Below are positions 30,956 through 40,757 of a stretch of 64,000 nt of DNA, one piece after another. The stretch comes from Topomyia yanbarensis (taxonomy: Eukaryota; Arthropoda; Insecta; Diptera; Culicidae), in the NCBI RefSeq assembly GCF_030247195.1, contig NC_080672.1:386401037-386465036 (forward strand), given 5' to 3'. The notes under the pieces were generated by a model. That model made no database searches and was not told the DNA's origin. It saw only the letters and a list, made by a program, of their open reading frames with translations. Numbering within the stretch: position 1 is the first letter of the stretch; every line of letters starts with the position of its first letter. The translations under genes were made by a program, and so were the position numbers.

Positions 30956-31156
30956 TTACACTACCGCAGCAATTCTGGCAGCACTAGTCGCTACTCTTTC
31001 GGTGTAATGTTTGTGTACCTTTGCGATTGTTTTGAAAATTATGTAGCCTACAGCTACCACTGCTAAAGTGCAGAGTGCGACACTTTGAGCATTTTGGTGC
31101 TGCTCTGCACTAGAGGTGTTGCTGGCGATGATTTCATCTGCCGAAAACCAACCCAT
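30956..31156 (-). CDS. MGWF small membrane-protein ORF, intact (66 codons)
   Basis: The ATG at 31156 is preceded by AATTAATAAACA. The peptide starts MGWFSADEIIASNT, has one hydrophobic segment (about residues 27-43, VALCTLAVVAVGYIIF) and a basic C-terminus (KVHKHYTERVATSAARI). Two AATAAA signals follow the stop within 25 bases, so it could be a complete short transcription unit. The second residue is Gly, so N-myristoylation is possible, although Ser is at position 5 rather than 6. Copies with the same start occur at 30441 and 44618. No known family is recognised; an accessory or envelope-like role in an LTR element is speculation. Confidence 0.55.
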   Translation of the reverse strand: MGWFSADEIIASNTSSAEQHQNAQSVALCTLAVVAVGYIIFKTIAKVHKHYTERVATSAARIAAVV

Positions 31157-31199
31157 TGTTTATTAATTTTCACGCACTTCACACTATTTCCCGAGTAGA

Positions 31200-31577
31200 A
31201 AATCGTCCTTGATTTAGATCAGCATCGGCTTGTTTCAAGTGTCCTTCGTAGGAGATAAGTTATTGTTTGATGTGTGCTATAAAGTTATAAGAAAAATATA
31301 GGGGTAATCTCGACTTACGAATTTAGTGCTGGCCCGAACCCAGCGCCGTTGCAAAGTTCGTGATATTCTTTGAATGAGCTTGTCTACATTGTGTACTGAA
31401 GGGTAGTATTTGATGTTTCTCGTGCCGGTTTATCACCAGCTGTATCTGCGATGTGAAGGCGTCGTCTTCTTCGTAGATTTTTCGTTGTAATTCTGACTGG
31501 TAGTTTTTAGAATTTTTGTAGAAAATGTAAATGTAAATTTTTAGAATTTTCGTAGAAAATGTAATGTTTGAAGTCAA
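31200..31577 (-). pseudogene. Satellite core plus gag-like coding fragment, copy 3
   Basis: 31200-31322 is a satellite core (GATAAG at 31254). From 31323 the minus strand encodes, reading leftwards, KNYQSELQRKIYEEDDAF and ITNFATALGSGQH, homologous to 29945-30195 with a one-base difference near 31370 that shifts the register. The N-terminal part (31500-31577) includes a short tandem duplication of AATGTAAATTTTTAGAATTT-like sequence. Confidence 0.45.
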
Positions 31578-31928
31578 CTCTTGAAAAAAAAACTCTTCAG
31601 AGATAATGGTTTAACATCGACTCTCCGACATTAACTGTCGGACGTTCACTGTCAACTCTGTACTGTTAACTATCCGCTGTTAACTGTTCATCATTAACTG
31701 AGAGGATTCTTTATTTTTCATTACATGAAAACTAACCTACCTAAATCTAGTACTACATATTGTTTTGCTTAAAACTAGTATAGGAGAAACGTGGTTTGCA
31801 TATGGCTAAAGTGTTTTCATCGCGTCGACCAATCAGGTCGAGGCATGACGTAAAAGCTAAGTTGAGGCGTGCCTATGGCGTATTCATTCAAGTTCATTTC
31901 TGTCTGATGGACTATGGTTCGTAAAGAA
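31578..31928. other. Non-coding, LTR-like with AATAAA
   Basis: Contains repeated GTTAACTGT/GTCAACTCTG phrases (31635-31700) and a minus-strand AATAAA near 31715. Probably LTR debris; no coding sequence. Confidence 0.35.
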
Positions 31929-32760
31929 TTGGGGAAGATGGGGTAAAACGCACCCCCTAAGGAAATATGATCATAACTAAGCTATAGAACATCAATTGGG
32001 AGAATTTAATTAATGATATCGTGTAGCCAACATTTTCCTCTGTAATCAAAACCATAACGCTTTGCAAAATATTCAAAAACATGAAAATAATTCAATTTTT
32101 CAAAATCATTAAAAATAACCTTTCGAAAAATAAGCGGGGCAAAACGCACCTGTGCGGGGGCAAGATGCACCACAACAGCGGGGCATAATGCACTACAACA
32201 ACGGGGCAGAATGCACCGCAACAACGGGGCAGAATGCTCGGTGAACAAGCAAGTAGTTTTGTTTTCTAACGAGATTTCACAAAAGTGTGCCATTAAATAG
32301 CCTTAGGTTATGCAATTGGTATGTTTTCAGAACGATTTTTCTGTTTTCGATTCAAAACCAGCAAAATCAGAGAAGAGGGTATTTTGCCCCCGATGGAGCA
32401 GAGATATAAATTTAGCAAAAAGTGAATTATTTAGTAGATTTTTCATATGTAGTGCGACAGAATAATGAACAACGGTATAAATAGATCTGGAATGCTCTAA
32501 TATAATAGTAAAACAGTATTTCTAAAAGCGGAAAATCCTTGTTGCACGAGCAACAATAATTACATGAGAAGAGCACATTTTTGTTTTTTGTTTATTTCTA
32601 GAGCTGCTATTGATGTACGGTTATCAAACTTTGACAGTGTATGTTTACTATGGGGGACTTCCGACTGGTGTTACCGTTTTCTAGAAATTTTCAGCTGTTT
32701 TCGATATAATCAAGGGGTGCATTTTGCCTCGGGGGTGCGTTTTACCCCATCTTCCCCTAA
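31929..32760. mobile_element. Inverted-repeat element with internal minisatellite
   Basis: About 30-bp terminal inverted repeats, starting TTGGGGAAGATGGGGTAAAA at 31929 and ending with the inverse at 32760. An internal run of ~22-bp units (GGGGCAGAATGCACCGCAAC) occupies 32150-32235, and related GGTGCATTTTGCC phrases lie near the right end. It is 832 bp with no transposase, so a non-autonomous DNA element; the superfamily is not evident. Confidence 0.8.
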
Positions 32761-32876
32761 TATTTTATCGGCTTGGTCCGCACGGTTGACAAAAACAACG
32801 GAGAAAGGAAAACAGGAAAAAGCGTTGCGTTTACGAGTGCAGCTGTTATATTAACGGTACCTTCTCAGGTTTATTT

Positions 32877-33253
32877 CTATTTGGGTTTTAAGCTTACGCT
32901 TGGAATTTGGGGATTATCAATTTCTGAAATTTCGCGTATTTGAATGATTAAAGAGTTGGCCCTGGCCGATCTACGAAGTAAAATTCTCTTAGATGATCTA
33001 ACGTTAGCTTTAACTTTTAAATCATGAAATATTTGTTTCAATTCCTCGTATTGCATCATAACATTAGCTTACGTTTTGAAAATCCTGCGCTCTCTTTAAC
33101 GCTCGATGATCGTAAATTTTCTGCTGCTGTTGCCTCTGGCGGACGACCAACGTCTCTAGGTCGTCCTCTTGCGAGGTGTCTTCTGCAGCCCTGGCGATTT
33201 CGCCCTGGCTGTTTTCGCCAGATCAGCGTAGGATCCTCTACTGGATCTGTCAT
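32877..33253 (-). pseudogene. BEL/Pao-like gag start, frameshifted
   Basis: The ATG at 33253 (MTDPVEDPTLIW) lies about 250 bp after a PBS. A register change gives EDDLETLVVRQRQQQQKIYD, then a further frame (32877-33059) EELKQIFHDLKVKANVR and QIREISEIDNPQIP. Gln/Arg-rich helical starts of this kind are common in BEL/Pao gag. Nothing downstream (capsid, pol) remains before the inverted-repeat element at 32760. Confidence 0.5.
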
Positions 33254-33508
33254 TTTTTTCTTGATTTAAGGCTGTGTAAACTCACGCGGTTTCCTAACTA
33301 CTTCTGTTATTGTTATTGAGAGACATTTTCATTGCATTTGCACTTCATATGTGCAGTACTTTCACTTTCGCGGGAGGCACTTTATTGATTTCGCACTTCG
33401 TCGTGTGCGTCACGTTTCACTACGGGTCTCACGGGGTAATCATCATTACATTTCACTGTCCTGAGGCATTTTCATTAATTTAGGGCGTTTCCAGATCGCA
33501 AATTTGCG

Positions 33509-33526
33509 ATCACGTCGGGGTCACCA
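33509..33526 (-). promoter_or_regulatory. BEL/Pao-type PBS
   Basis: Minus-strand TGGTGACCCCGACGTGAT directly after a short LTR remnant ending GGAAATCCCATT. This phrase is common at BEL/Pao 5' ends (family knowledge). The bases just left form a perfect palindrome GATCGCAAATTTGCGATC (33494-33511). The LTR itself is cut at ~33545 by the CR1-like tail. Confidence 0.6.
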
Positions 33527-33545
33527 AATGGGATTTCCCTTTGCT

Positions 33546-34290
33546 GGGAATCTATTTATTTATTTATTTATTTCAAGTCGTCAATCAGATGTAGACCGGT
33601 TTTTTACAATAATTATTAAACTAACTTAACACTAGTTAAAATTTTGGTTTACTTTAAACTGCTACGTATGTTTTGTTTTCGACATAGTGAAGTCAATGCT
33701 TTCGCAATGTTTGTTGTAAATATTTATCATTTGGTTTAAAGGGCCAAACTTGGCATAATTAGTGCGATGGCGAATTGTACAAAAGATGCTGCGGTTACGT
33801 AGTTGTCGAGAAGGAGCATAAAAATTTAGTTTCGATAAAAGTTCGACTGAATCAATACGATGTGATACAATGTCGTTTACAAATGATACCATAGAAAATT
33901 CACGACGATCTTTCAAGGTTTGAATGTCAATTAGCATGCACCGTGCTTCATAAGATGGCAAATGTAGTCCAGTCCAACCTAGTTTACGAAGAGCGAACAT
34001 CAAAAACTGCCTTTGTACTGATTCTATCCGGTTTGCATGCGTTGCTGAAAAAGGCGACCAAACTATACTACAATATTCTAGTGTTGAACGCACATAGGCT
34101 ACATATAATGTTTTTATTGTGTAGGGATCTTGGAAATTATAGCTGAAGCGTTTAATAAAACCTAGTGTGCTGTTTGCTTTGTTAATTATTGTGTTATAAT
34201 GATCTATGAATGTTATTTTGGAATCTATAATAACTCCTAGATCTCTTATTCTGTCACACTTTTCTACTTGTTGATTTCCCAATAAGATTC
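33546..34290 (-). pseudogene. CR1/Jockey-like non-LTR ORF2 3' end
   Basis: The minus-strand frame 33662-34579 has, from about 34290, LGVIIDSKITFIDHYNTII, TIKTLYVAYVRSTLEYCSIV and RIESVQRQFLMFALRKLGW: the thumb/C-terminal region of CR1/Jockey-type RTs. It ends at 33662, followed by a short 3' UTR and an (ATTT)n tail at 33551-33574, typical of CR1-like 3' ends. The N-terminal part of the frame (34320-34579) looks unrelated and is probably another repeat fused in frame. Fragments of the same family lie at 39385-39534, 40500-40595 and 59305-60611. Confidence 0.85.
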
Positions 34291-35606
34291 TATTGTTCTG
34301 TATATTATTCTTTCTACTCACATCTACGCCTCGTGTAGCACGTGGCGCACACCGTGGAGGAACAAATGACGTTTTACGAATAAATGAAAAAACCTCCGCT
34401 ACAATTCGTGGCAGGGCGGTTCCTGGGGGATAGAATGGTAATGGGCCAAAATTCATTATACACGCCAAAAATCTGGTGTCCAAGCACCAATTGCGTGACC
34501 TGTGGAAGCCACGGGCATTAGGAGAATAGACGATGAAGGCACTAAAAGAAACAAAAGGAAAAGGTTTTAGTATCGACAATTAATCAACGATAAAAACGCA
34601 CTACTTACCTCATTATTAACCGTAGCTCTCGTGACAAATGATTGACATCAAATGCCGAAATCGGAACAGAAAAAGGTGCAAGAGGCGCGTTAGTAAAGTC
34701 TAAGGTAAGTGTCCCAGAATGTATCAAATCATAATTACCTAGAAACAGGAATGAAAATACCGCCCGGAGGTTGGATATGAGACCACTTACACTGCACAGA
34801 ATAGTGCACGAATAAATTCTCGAGAAAGCGGTTCACGTTTCACGTTCACAGCATTTCTTGTTTTGCAATACGGTTATAAATCGAATGAAGCGAGTTATTG
34901 TAACTTTGCTAGGGTAATGAGGGCATTTTGACAGTGAAGACGATTGTAACCGGAATACGCACCGCTTTGCTCAGCAATCATATGAGAGCAGATTTATCTA
35001 GCTAAGACAGGAGTAAAAAGGAAAACCAGACTCGAGTTCAATCTTTTTTGGCAGCGTACATTTTTACTAGATAAGCATTATATAGATATAGGCTCAATAC
35101 TGTACTGTTGGAGATCTTTTTTTTGCGGGAATTTTCCATATGCCGCACGAGGATTTATGCAAGATAGCAAGTTTTTCCCTAAGGTAACAAACCGCTGGGC
35201 AAATGAATCGCATCAATGAAGATTTAAGGTAACAAGCTTTTTGTCACGTGAATTACATATACATAGACTTAAGGCATAAAAAAATGTTGCCCCGGTTGAA
35301 TCAATATAAGTTTAAAGAAAGAAATCTATGCCACCCAATTTTGAAATGACGCAAGATTGACGTGTTGCGTAGATTTTTCTTTCCATATATATATATATAT
35401 ATGCATGTTGGTTTAAAACAATAGAAGAATAATTGATTTTACGACCCTATACTTAAGAAAGTATCGTTATCTTTCATATTTTGGAACTATTTTTGCTGGA
35501 GTTTTCTTGGCCATGGCGAACGCAGCGTTCATTCTGGAAAGACTCAATGATGTATTACTGGCACAAGGGGTCTACGATTTTAAGGTAACTCTAACGTATA
35601 AGAGCC
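34291..35606. other. Unassigned, AT-rich
   Basis: Contains a short (AT)n run at about 35387-35403. A 53-codon plus-strand frame near 35514-35673 starting MANAAFILERLNDVLL is open, but I recognise nothing in it. No boundaries found. Confidence 0.3.
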
Positions 35607-35903
35607 TTATAGAGGATCAAGCAGAATTAGAATCGGCACTAAATGTTCTTCCTTTATTCCTGAAGAATTGAACTTTCCTGTCTCACCCAACTGAATAATT
35701 CGGTTGCGTTCCCGGTTGGTAATTTTGGAATTATCTCTATTTGTCTTCCGGATGCCGTATTTTTCACCTTTCTTCAGGAAATTTCGTACTACGGTTTCAC
35801 CTCTATCGATCCTCTTCGCTACTGCACGGTTGCTTAGGCCGACATCCTTCAGTTCAAGGATTAATCTCCGTTCAGTTTCATCCAAAAATGTCGCTTTAGG
35901 CAT
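35607..35903 (-). pseudogene. Tc1/mariner transposase, N-terminal fragment
   Basis: The ATG at 35903 starts MPKATFLDETERRLILEL, then DVGLSNRAVAKRIDRGETVV and NFLKKGEKYG: the paired helix-turn-helix DNA-binding domain of Tc1-type transposases. The DDE catalytic core is missing; similarity ends near 35665, where other sequence begins. The matching right terminal repeats lie at 36048-36248. Confidence 0.85.
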
Positions 35904-36047
35904 CTTGAAACTTACAAAAACAATCCCGCTTCGGATACGTTGGTTATGTTCAGCAAGCAACTACTTACAACTGATACACGATATCATGACAGATTTTAAT
36001 GGTGTGTGTGTGTGAATGCAACTCAATAAGTGTTGCCAAAATGGGTG

Positions 36048-36248
36048 TGCGCTTATAGGAATTTCTTGTTCAAATAAAGAGATTCTGTCACAATAAATCG
36101 AAAAAGCAACCATACGAATTCAACAACACACAACTACAATGTCATGACTCATGTAATTTTTTGACAAAACAGCGATGTACTTATATGCAATCATTAGTTC
36201 AATATTATAGAAAATGAACGTGCGCTTATAGGAATTTCTGCCACTGTA
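36048..36248. repeat. Tc1 right end, two direct repeats (IR/DR type)
   Basis: GTGCGCTTATAGGAATTTCT occurs at 36048-36067 and again at 36221-36240, the outer copy ending CCACTG followed by TA (36247-36248), the Tc1 target dinucleotide. Two binding sites within one end is the IR/DR arrangement known from several Tc1-like elements. The left end is not found. Confidence 0.7.
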
Positions 36249-36624
36249 TTGCCTGTTTTAAATGTCGGTAAGTGTAGTTTTTTGGCACTTTGCATGTAAA
36301 TTCATCTTTCATGTAAAATTAAATGGAACACTGTTATATCTCGTCAGTTTGTACATTACAATTTGTTAAATTGTGTCAAGTTTGAAATTAACTCAACGAT
36401 AAAATTCATAATAATAAAAAAATTTGTATGTATGGAATTACTTTAGCCTATAGAAGTTTTTTCTTCTTATTACTACCACTGTACCTTTAGTCTAATGTGG
36501 TTCCTCTCCTGCCGGCTCTGGTCTGGTGTCTGCTGGGTGATTTGCTCTTTCTCTCGACATCTGTATACTGGTGCGAATTTCCACTTCATTCGTCATCGAT
36601 ACCACACAGCACATTTTCTAGATA
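36249..36624. other. Unassigned, AT-rich
   Basis: No element or gene recognised. CCACTGTACC at 36475 resembles the Tc1 outer end but lacks the rest of the repeat. Confidence 0.3.
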
Positions 36625-36626
36625 GT

Positions 36627-36671
36627 TCTCCGATCTGAAGGTTGCAGGTTCGACTCCTGTCACGGTCGCCA
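36627..36671 (+). pseudogene. tRNA-Arg 3' half with CCA (pseudo)
   Basis: About 45 bp match the anticodon-arm 3' strand, variable loop, T arm (GTTGCAGGTTCGACTCCTGT) and acceptor end CACGGTCGCCA of insect tRNA-Arg. The 5' half is absent. The genomic CCA means it derives from a mature tRNA, most simply by reverse transcription running from a PBS into the primer tRNA. It ties the PBS motifs of this window to tRNA-Arg. Confidence 0.8.
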
Positions 36672-36748
36672 TTTGGAATTACACTCTACCGGATTAACTT
36701 CTCAGGTAACACTTGTCTTTATTTTTCCGCAGGGTTTGTTATTATTTT

Positions 36749-36922
36749 TTTTGTTATTAACATTCTCATAAGTCATCAGTGTCCTACTAATTATTTTCTT
36801 CGTCATTGGATGAACAAGGTAATAATATAACCGAGTATTCTAAGCAACGAAAAACCTTCATTCAATGACCAAAAAGATAATTGGCAGGACACTGATGGCT
36901 TATGAGCATGTTAATAACAAAA
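36749..36922. mobile_element. Foldback element, ~70-bp arms
   Basis: Arms 36749-36819 and 36855-36922 are imperfect inverted copies (TTTTGTTATTAACATTCTCA against its inverse), with a ~35-bp centre. Non-coding. Confidence 0.8.
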
Positions 36923-37552
36923 AAATTAACTTTGAATGTCGAAATATATGGAATGAACTATAATATTTCAAATGTTTATTGATTTCGCATAATAGTTTCT
37001 TTTCCATGCTTCATAATAAAAATAATTTATTGAAACGCTAGTCTATTTTACGCCACATTATTCCAAGGATCCTATTAGATCCCGCTATGATTTATATATG
37101 TATTAATCGGGTATTTTTTGCTGAACATCAAAAAACTAAATTTAGCTGCTACTACCTGCTACTCTACAAACCATAGCCCCTTAAAGTTATCCCAAAAAAA
37201 CCAAAAAAACAGACATACACCCTAAAAACTAAGAGATACCGAGTTGACCTATTCCGCAAAAAGGTGTGTTTTGAAAGCATCTACAACTTTCTAGAACATC
37301 GAGAAACTGTAAAAAATCAAATAAAAAAGTTACAACGAAAAAACACTTTTTAATGGGATATTCCGACATGTACTTCAATTTCACCCAATAACTTTTTTCG
37401 CTTAACAGATAGCCATTTCGCTACTTCAACAAAGTTTCATAAAATCATTTCGTCTACATACTTTCTATACATGACTATCAATTTTGGCAACAACTTGCAA
37501 AGTTATTTTTTTTATCTGCGTATATACCCCCTTAAATAATTTTTTTTCAACA
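36923..37552. other. Unassigned, A/T-rich
   Basis: Contains phrases such as AAAGTTATCCC and CAACAAAGTTTCATAAAATC that resemble insect foldback repeats, but no inverted partner is visible. Confidence 0.3.
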
Positions 37553-37726
37553 TTATATTAAACTACTTAAAAAATAAAGAAACCTTTCCGAAGATATCAA
37601 AGTGCTATAACCAATAGGTTCGTCGCAAAAATAAAATGTCTGGCTTTTTTCGATTCCGTCCCACTGTGCGACGTCGTTTGCGCTGATTGTATTCTCGGTG
37701 GTTACGTCGTCTCCGAAGGGCCACAT
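37553..37726 (-). pseudogene. MWPF small ORF, copy 1
   Basis: The ATG at 37726 starts MWPFGDDVTTENTISANDVA. The first ~28 codons match 58926-59084; the rest reads into AT-rich sequence to a stop at 37553, so the natural C-terminus is lost. The start resembles MGWFSADEIIASNT of the ORF at 30956-31156. Upstream sequence (37727-37830) matches 59085-59180. Confidence 0.45.
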
Positions 37727-37830
37727 CGTGCTGCGTTGACGAAATTCGAGGACTGGTGAAACTCGCTGGCGGCGCGCATACTTTTTATGGCACTGCCAGG
37801 GCGGATGTTTATACTGAATGGTTTATGCTG

Positions 37831-39384
37831 ACTCTAGTGATTTTGTTGATGGTTTACAAAGTCAGATCCTATGTTTGTCGATTGAATATGCAGTGCCTCA
37901 ATTTTGAATAATTAAGGTACTGCCACTATTGTGTGAGTGTTGCGGATTTCAACCTTAACTTCTCCATAAAGCACACTGATTATTTAGTCGCTGTATAATC
38001 ATCAAAAGCATGTATCATTGACCTTGACTGACTGTCCTGTCTCTGAATACCTCATGAATACTTGCTGAAAATTGCTACATGGGCGGATATCGGCTAGCAT
38101 CGCGTCGATGTGTTGTAACCTGCATTTTAAAGTTTGTTGAAATTGTTCTGACTATACTGTTCAACGTGACAGCATGGGCATGTTTCGAATGCCCTTTGCA
38201 GGGGATACGTGATTACTCGTTTTTGTTGTGATGATACGTAAAGCATTTTTCCAATTTGCCCCGAGTATCAAATCATCCACAGAAAATTATTATATCGATA
38301 TCCAATATGCCAACATCATCTCCTTCACTCAACACAACAACCAAAGCTAGTCAGTCAAATCGCCAATCGCACTACCACTTACTAAAAGAAAATTAACCAA
38401 AGAGTACACTCCAGTGTATACACTTACCGCAGTGCACTCTGGAGCGCGCACCGTGGTGAGTGTCTGAGCACGCCACACATAATTTAAAGAGCAAGAGAGC
38501 GATGTCTCTTTCCCACCCAACCACTCCTTCGCCAGCGCACACTTGTAATTCGTTTATTGAGCTCCGAAAGAAAGCGCGTTCTGCTTTTTCTGTGATGTGT
38601 GTAATCATTGTATGCATGAACCTAACACGCCTGTGCATCATTGGATGGAATAATATTTAGCAGCAGTCATGGAATATATTCCAACCGAAGAGTTTGAGCT
38701 GACATGAAACGTAGCAGCTATTACGTGGTCAGAAAGTAAACTGATGATTTTTTTTCTTATGTACCATTTTTATGCGTGTGTTCATTGGATGACAAAGGGT
38801 GAGTAGTCCTAGCAATGCTCGCTGCTCGGTTGAATTGAACAGACCAATATCAGCACAGATAATTACCACATTCATAAAATACGTTATTTTCGTCATTTAT
38901 AACAGTTGTAATAACGGTGAATTCTGAAAAAAAATTGTGTTGATTTTGAGTCAGAAAAAGTCTCGAAACTTAGAAAGTGATTTCGACTGCGCCAATTATG
39001 TATGAACTTGCACTATACATTCTTTAAAACACATCGTTTATTTAGTCGCTATATGCATGTACATTATTTTACTGATTTGATTCGTTTAACTGTGCTGTCT
39101 ATTTTCTGTCTCAAAATACTTCAGTTAAAGATAGCTACATCGATGGATGTCTGCTGGAATCGCGTCGACGTGTTGTGACCTGCATCTAAAATGGTTCTTG
39201 TTGTGACTATATCGTGCGCGAAGCGTGCTCGTCCTTGATCAACATCGCTGTGTTTCGGGTGTCCTTCGCAGGAGATAAGTGATTGCCTGTATTGTGGCAC
39301 ATAGTTATAAGGGTCATACAGAGTAATACACGGTTCACGAAATTAGGGAACGGCTGCAAAACAGACTTCGATTTCGTAGCTGCC
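37831..39384 (+). repeat. Diverged ~645-bp-type repeats and unassigned DNA
   Basis: 37970-38230 and 38965-39350 carry decayed versions of the ~645-bp monomer: GACTGCGCCAATTATGTATG at 38983, cores at about 38180-38225 (GGGGATACGTGATTACTCG) and 39250-39330 (GGAGATAAGTGATTGCC). Between them, 38300-38960 has no feature I recognise. Confidence 0.6.
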
Positions 39385-39534
39385 GTGAGGAAGCATAAAA
39401 GTTCAATTTGGAGAAAATTCAGGCTGAATCAATACGATGTGAAACAATGTTATTAATGAACGAAAGCAAAGCAAATTTGCGACGCTCCTTTAATGTTTGT
39501 ATATTGATAACGATGCTGCGTGCTTCATAAGATG
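39385..39534 (-). pseudogene. CR1/Jockey-like RT scrap
   Basis: The minus strand reads LPSYEARSIVINIQTLKERR and FINNIVSHRID, homologous to the C-terminal part of the frame at 33662-34290. One in-frame stop. Confidence 0.75.
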
Positions 39535-39540
39535 GCAGAG

Positions 39541-40499
39541 GAGAACGCGGAAATAAAGAAAAAACACAACGGATTGTAAAAAAAACGAACACTATATATA
39601 TTTCCCTACTTTTTCTTACACGATCTCACTTCCTAAACTACCCTACTGTGCGATGCTTTCGCACCTAATTAATCTACTACTTAAATTGATCTCGGTTGTT
39701 GGCAGCCAGAGGTACGCATAGTACATGGGGCCCAGCCTCGATCGAGTTAATTGAAAAAGGAAAAAAAGCCTCCTTGATTCTAAATCTTCTGAAGTTTATA
39801 TAGTAAATTTCTTGATTACTTCAGCAAAATTACAATTATTGACTATCTGTCCCTGTTCAGCATGCGATTGACATTATATTTGTATTAGTGTCGCATGGCT
39901 TTCCATCTTTCTCCTTCGTATGTAACTTTTATGTTAATGTATTCCTATTCTCCTCTATCCTAAAGTAACTCTTGCTGTCTTCTATTATTTTCCGAAGATT
40001 CCCCGAACGTGAGTACTTCCTAATTGGTTTAGTGTTAGTGAGCCTTCGGCTCTCGCTAGAACCTCGTGTTCTCCTGTTCTAACTAACGCTATTCGTAAGT
40101 AGTTGAACGCTCTATTTCCCAAACATACAGTAGTTGAACGCTCTATTTCCCGAACATAGTAAGAACTAAGATTCATTATGCATTTGTATCGATGGGCTCA
40201 CAATCATGAAAGCGCCACGCCTATGTAAATAATTACTTTAATTAATATTGGCACAGCCAAATTCTATACCATCATAAAATCACCAGCAGCCGGTGTCATT
40301 GGAAATCAATTATTTACCGCGGATACCTATAAACAATCATTAATTCTACGAGCAACACAATGACTCACATTCGTTATGCTATGTGCACGGGACTTAAGCC
40401 GCTGCGTTTGCAAATTCGCTAGTGGCGAGTTCTTTCAGGTCAACCTTAGAATTGTTGGTTGCGCAATTTTATGTGGTTACAATTGTGGGGCTGTTCACT
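39541..40499. other. Insert between two CR1 scraps, unassigned
   Basis: Separates two pieces of one CR1-like copy. It holds a 31-bp tandem duplication (GTAGTTGAACGCTCTATTTC..., 40098-40157). No inverted ends, LTR or coding sequence identified. Confidence 0.35.
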
Positions 40500-40595
40500 A
40501 GTTCACGATGGGCAAACAATATGATTTGTTTTTGTACAGATTCTATTCGTTCTTTATGTATGCTAGAAAAAGGGAACCAATTAATGCTGTAATAT
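40500..40595 (-). pseudogene. CR1/Jockey-like RT scrap
   Basis: The minus strand reads YYSINWFPFSSIHKERIESV and QKQIILFAHREL, the segment just upstream of the scrap at 39385-39534 in the parent protein. Confidence 0.7.
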
Positions 40596-40757
40596 CGACC
40601 TGATTTAAGCAATAAATAATATGTTTAGATGTTATTTCGTTCGGTATGCAGTCGTCTGGTAGAATCAAACAGGAGTTGTCTATTTATCCGACGTTTCGGC
40701 TCATGTATTTTGCCTTCTTCGGTTAGCAGTTCGTCAGGTCGACTGATTTGAATTTCA

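Noticed and set aside
33662..34579. 305-codon frame as one intact protein
   Set aside because: Only the part from about 34290 leftwards is RT-like; the N-terminal ~95 codons appear unrelated and joined by insertion.
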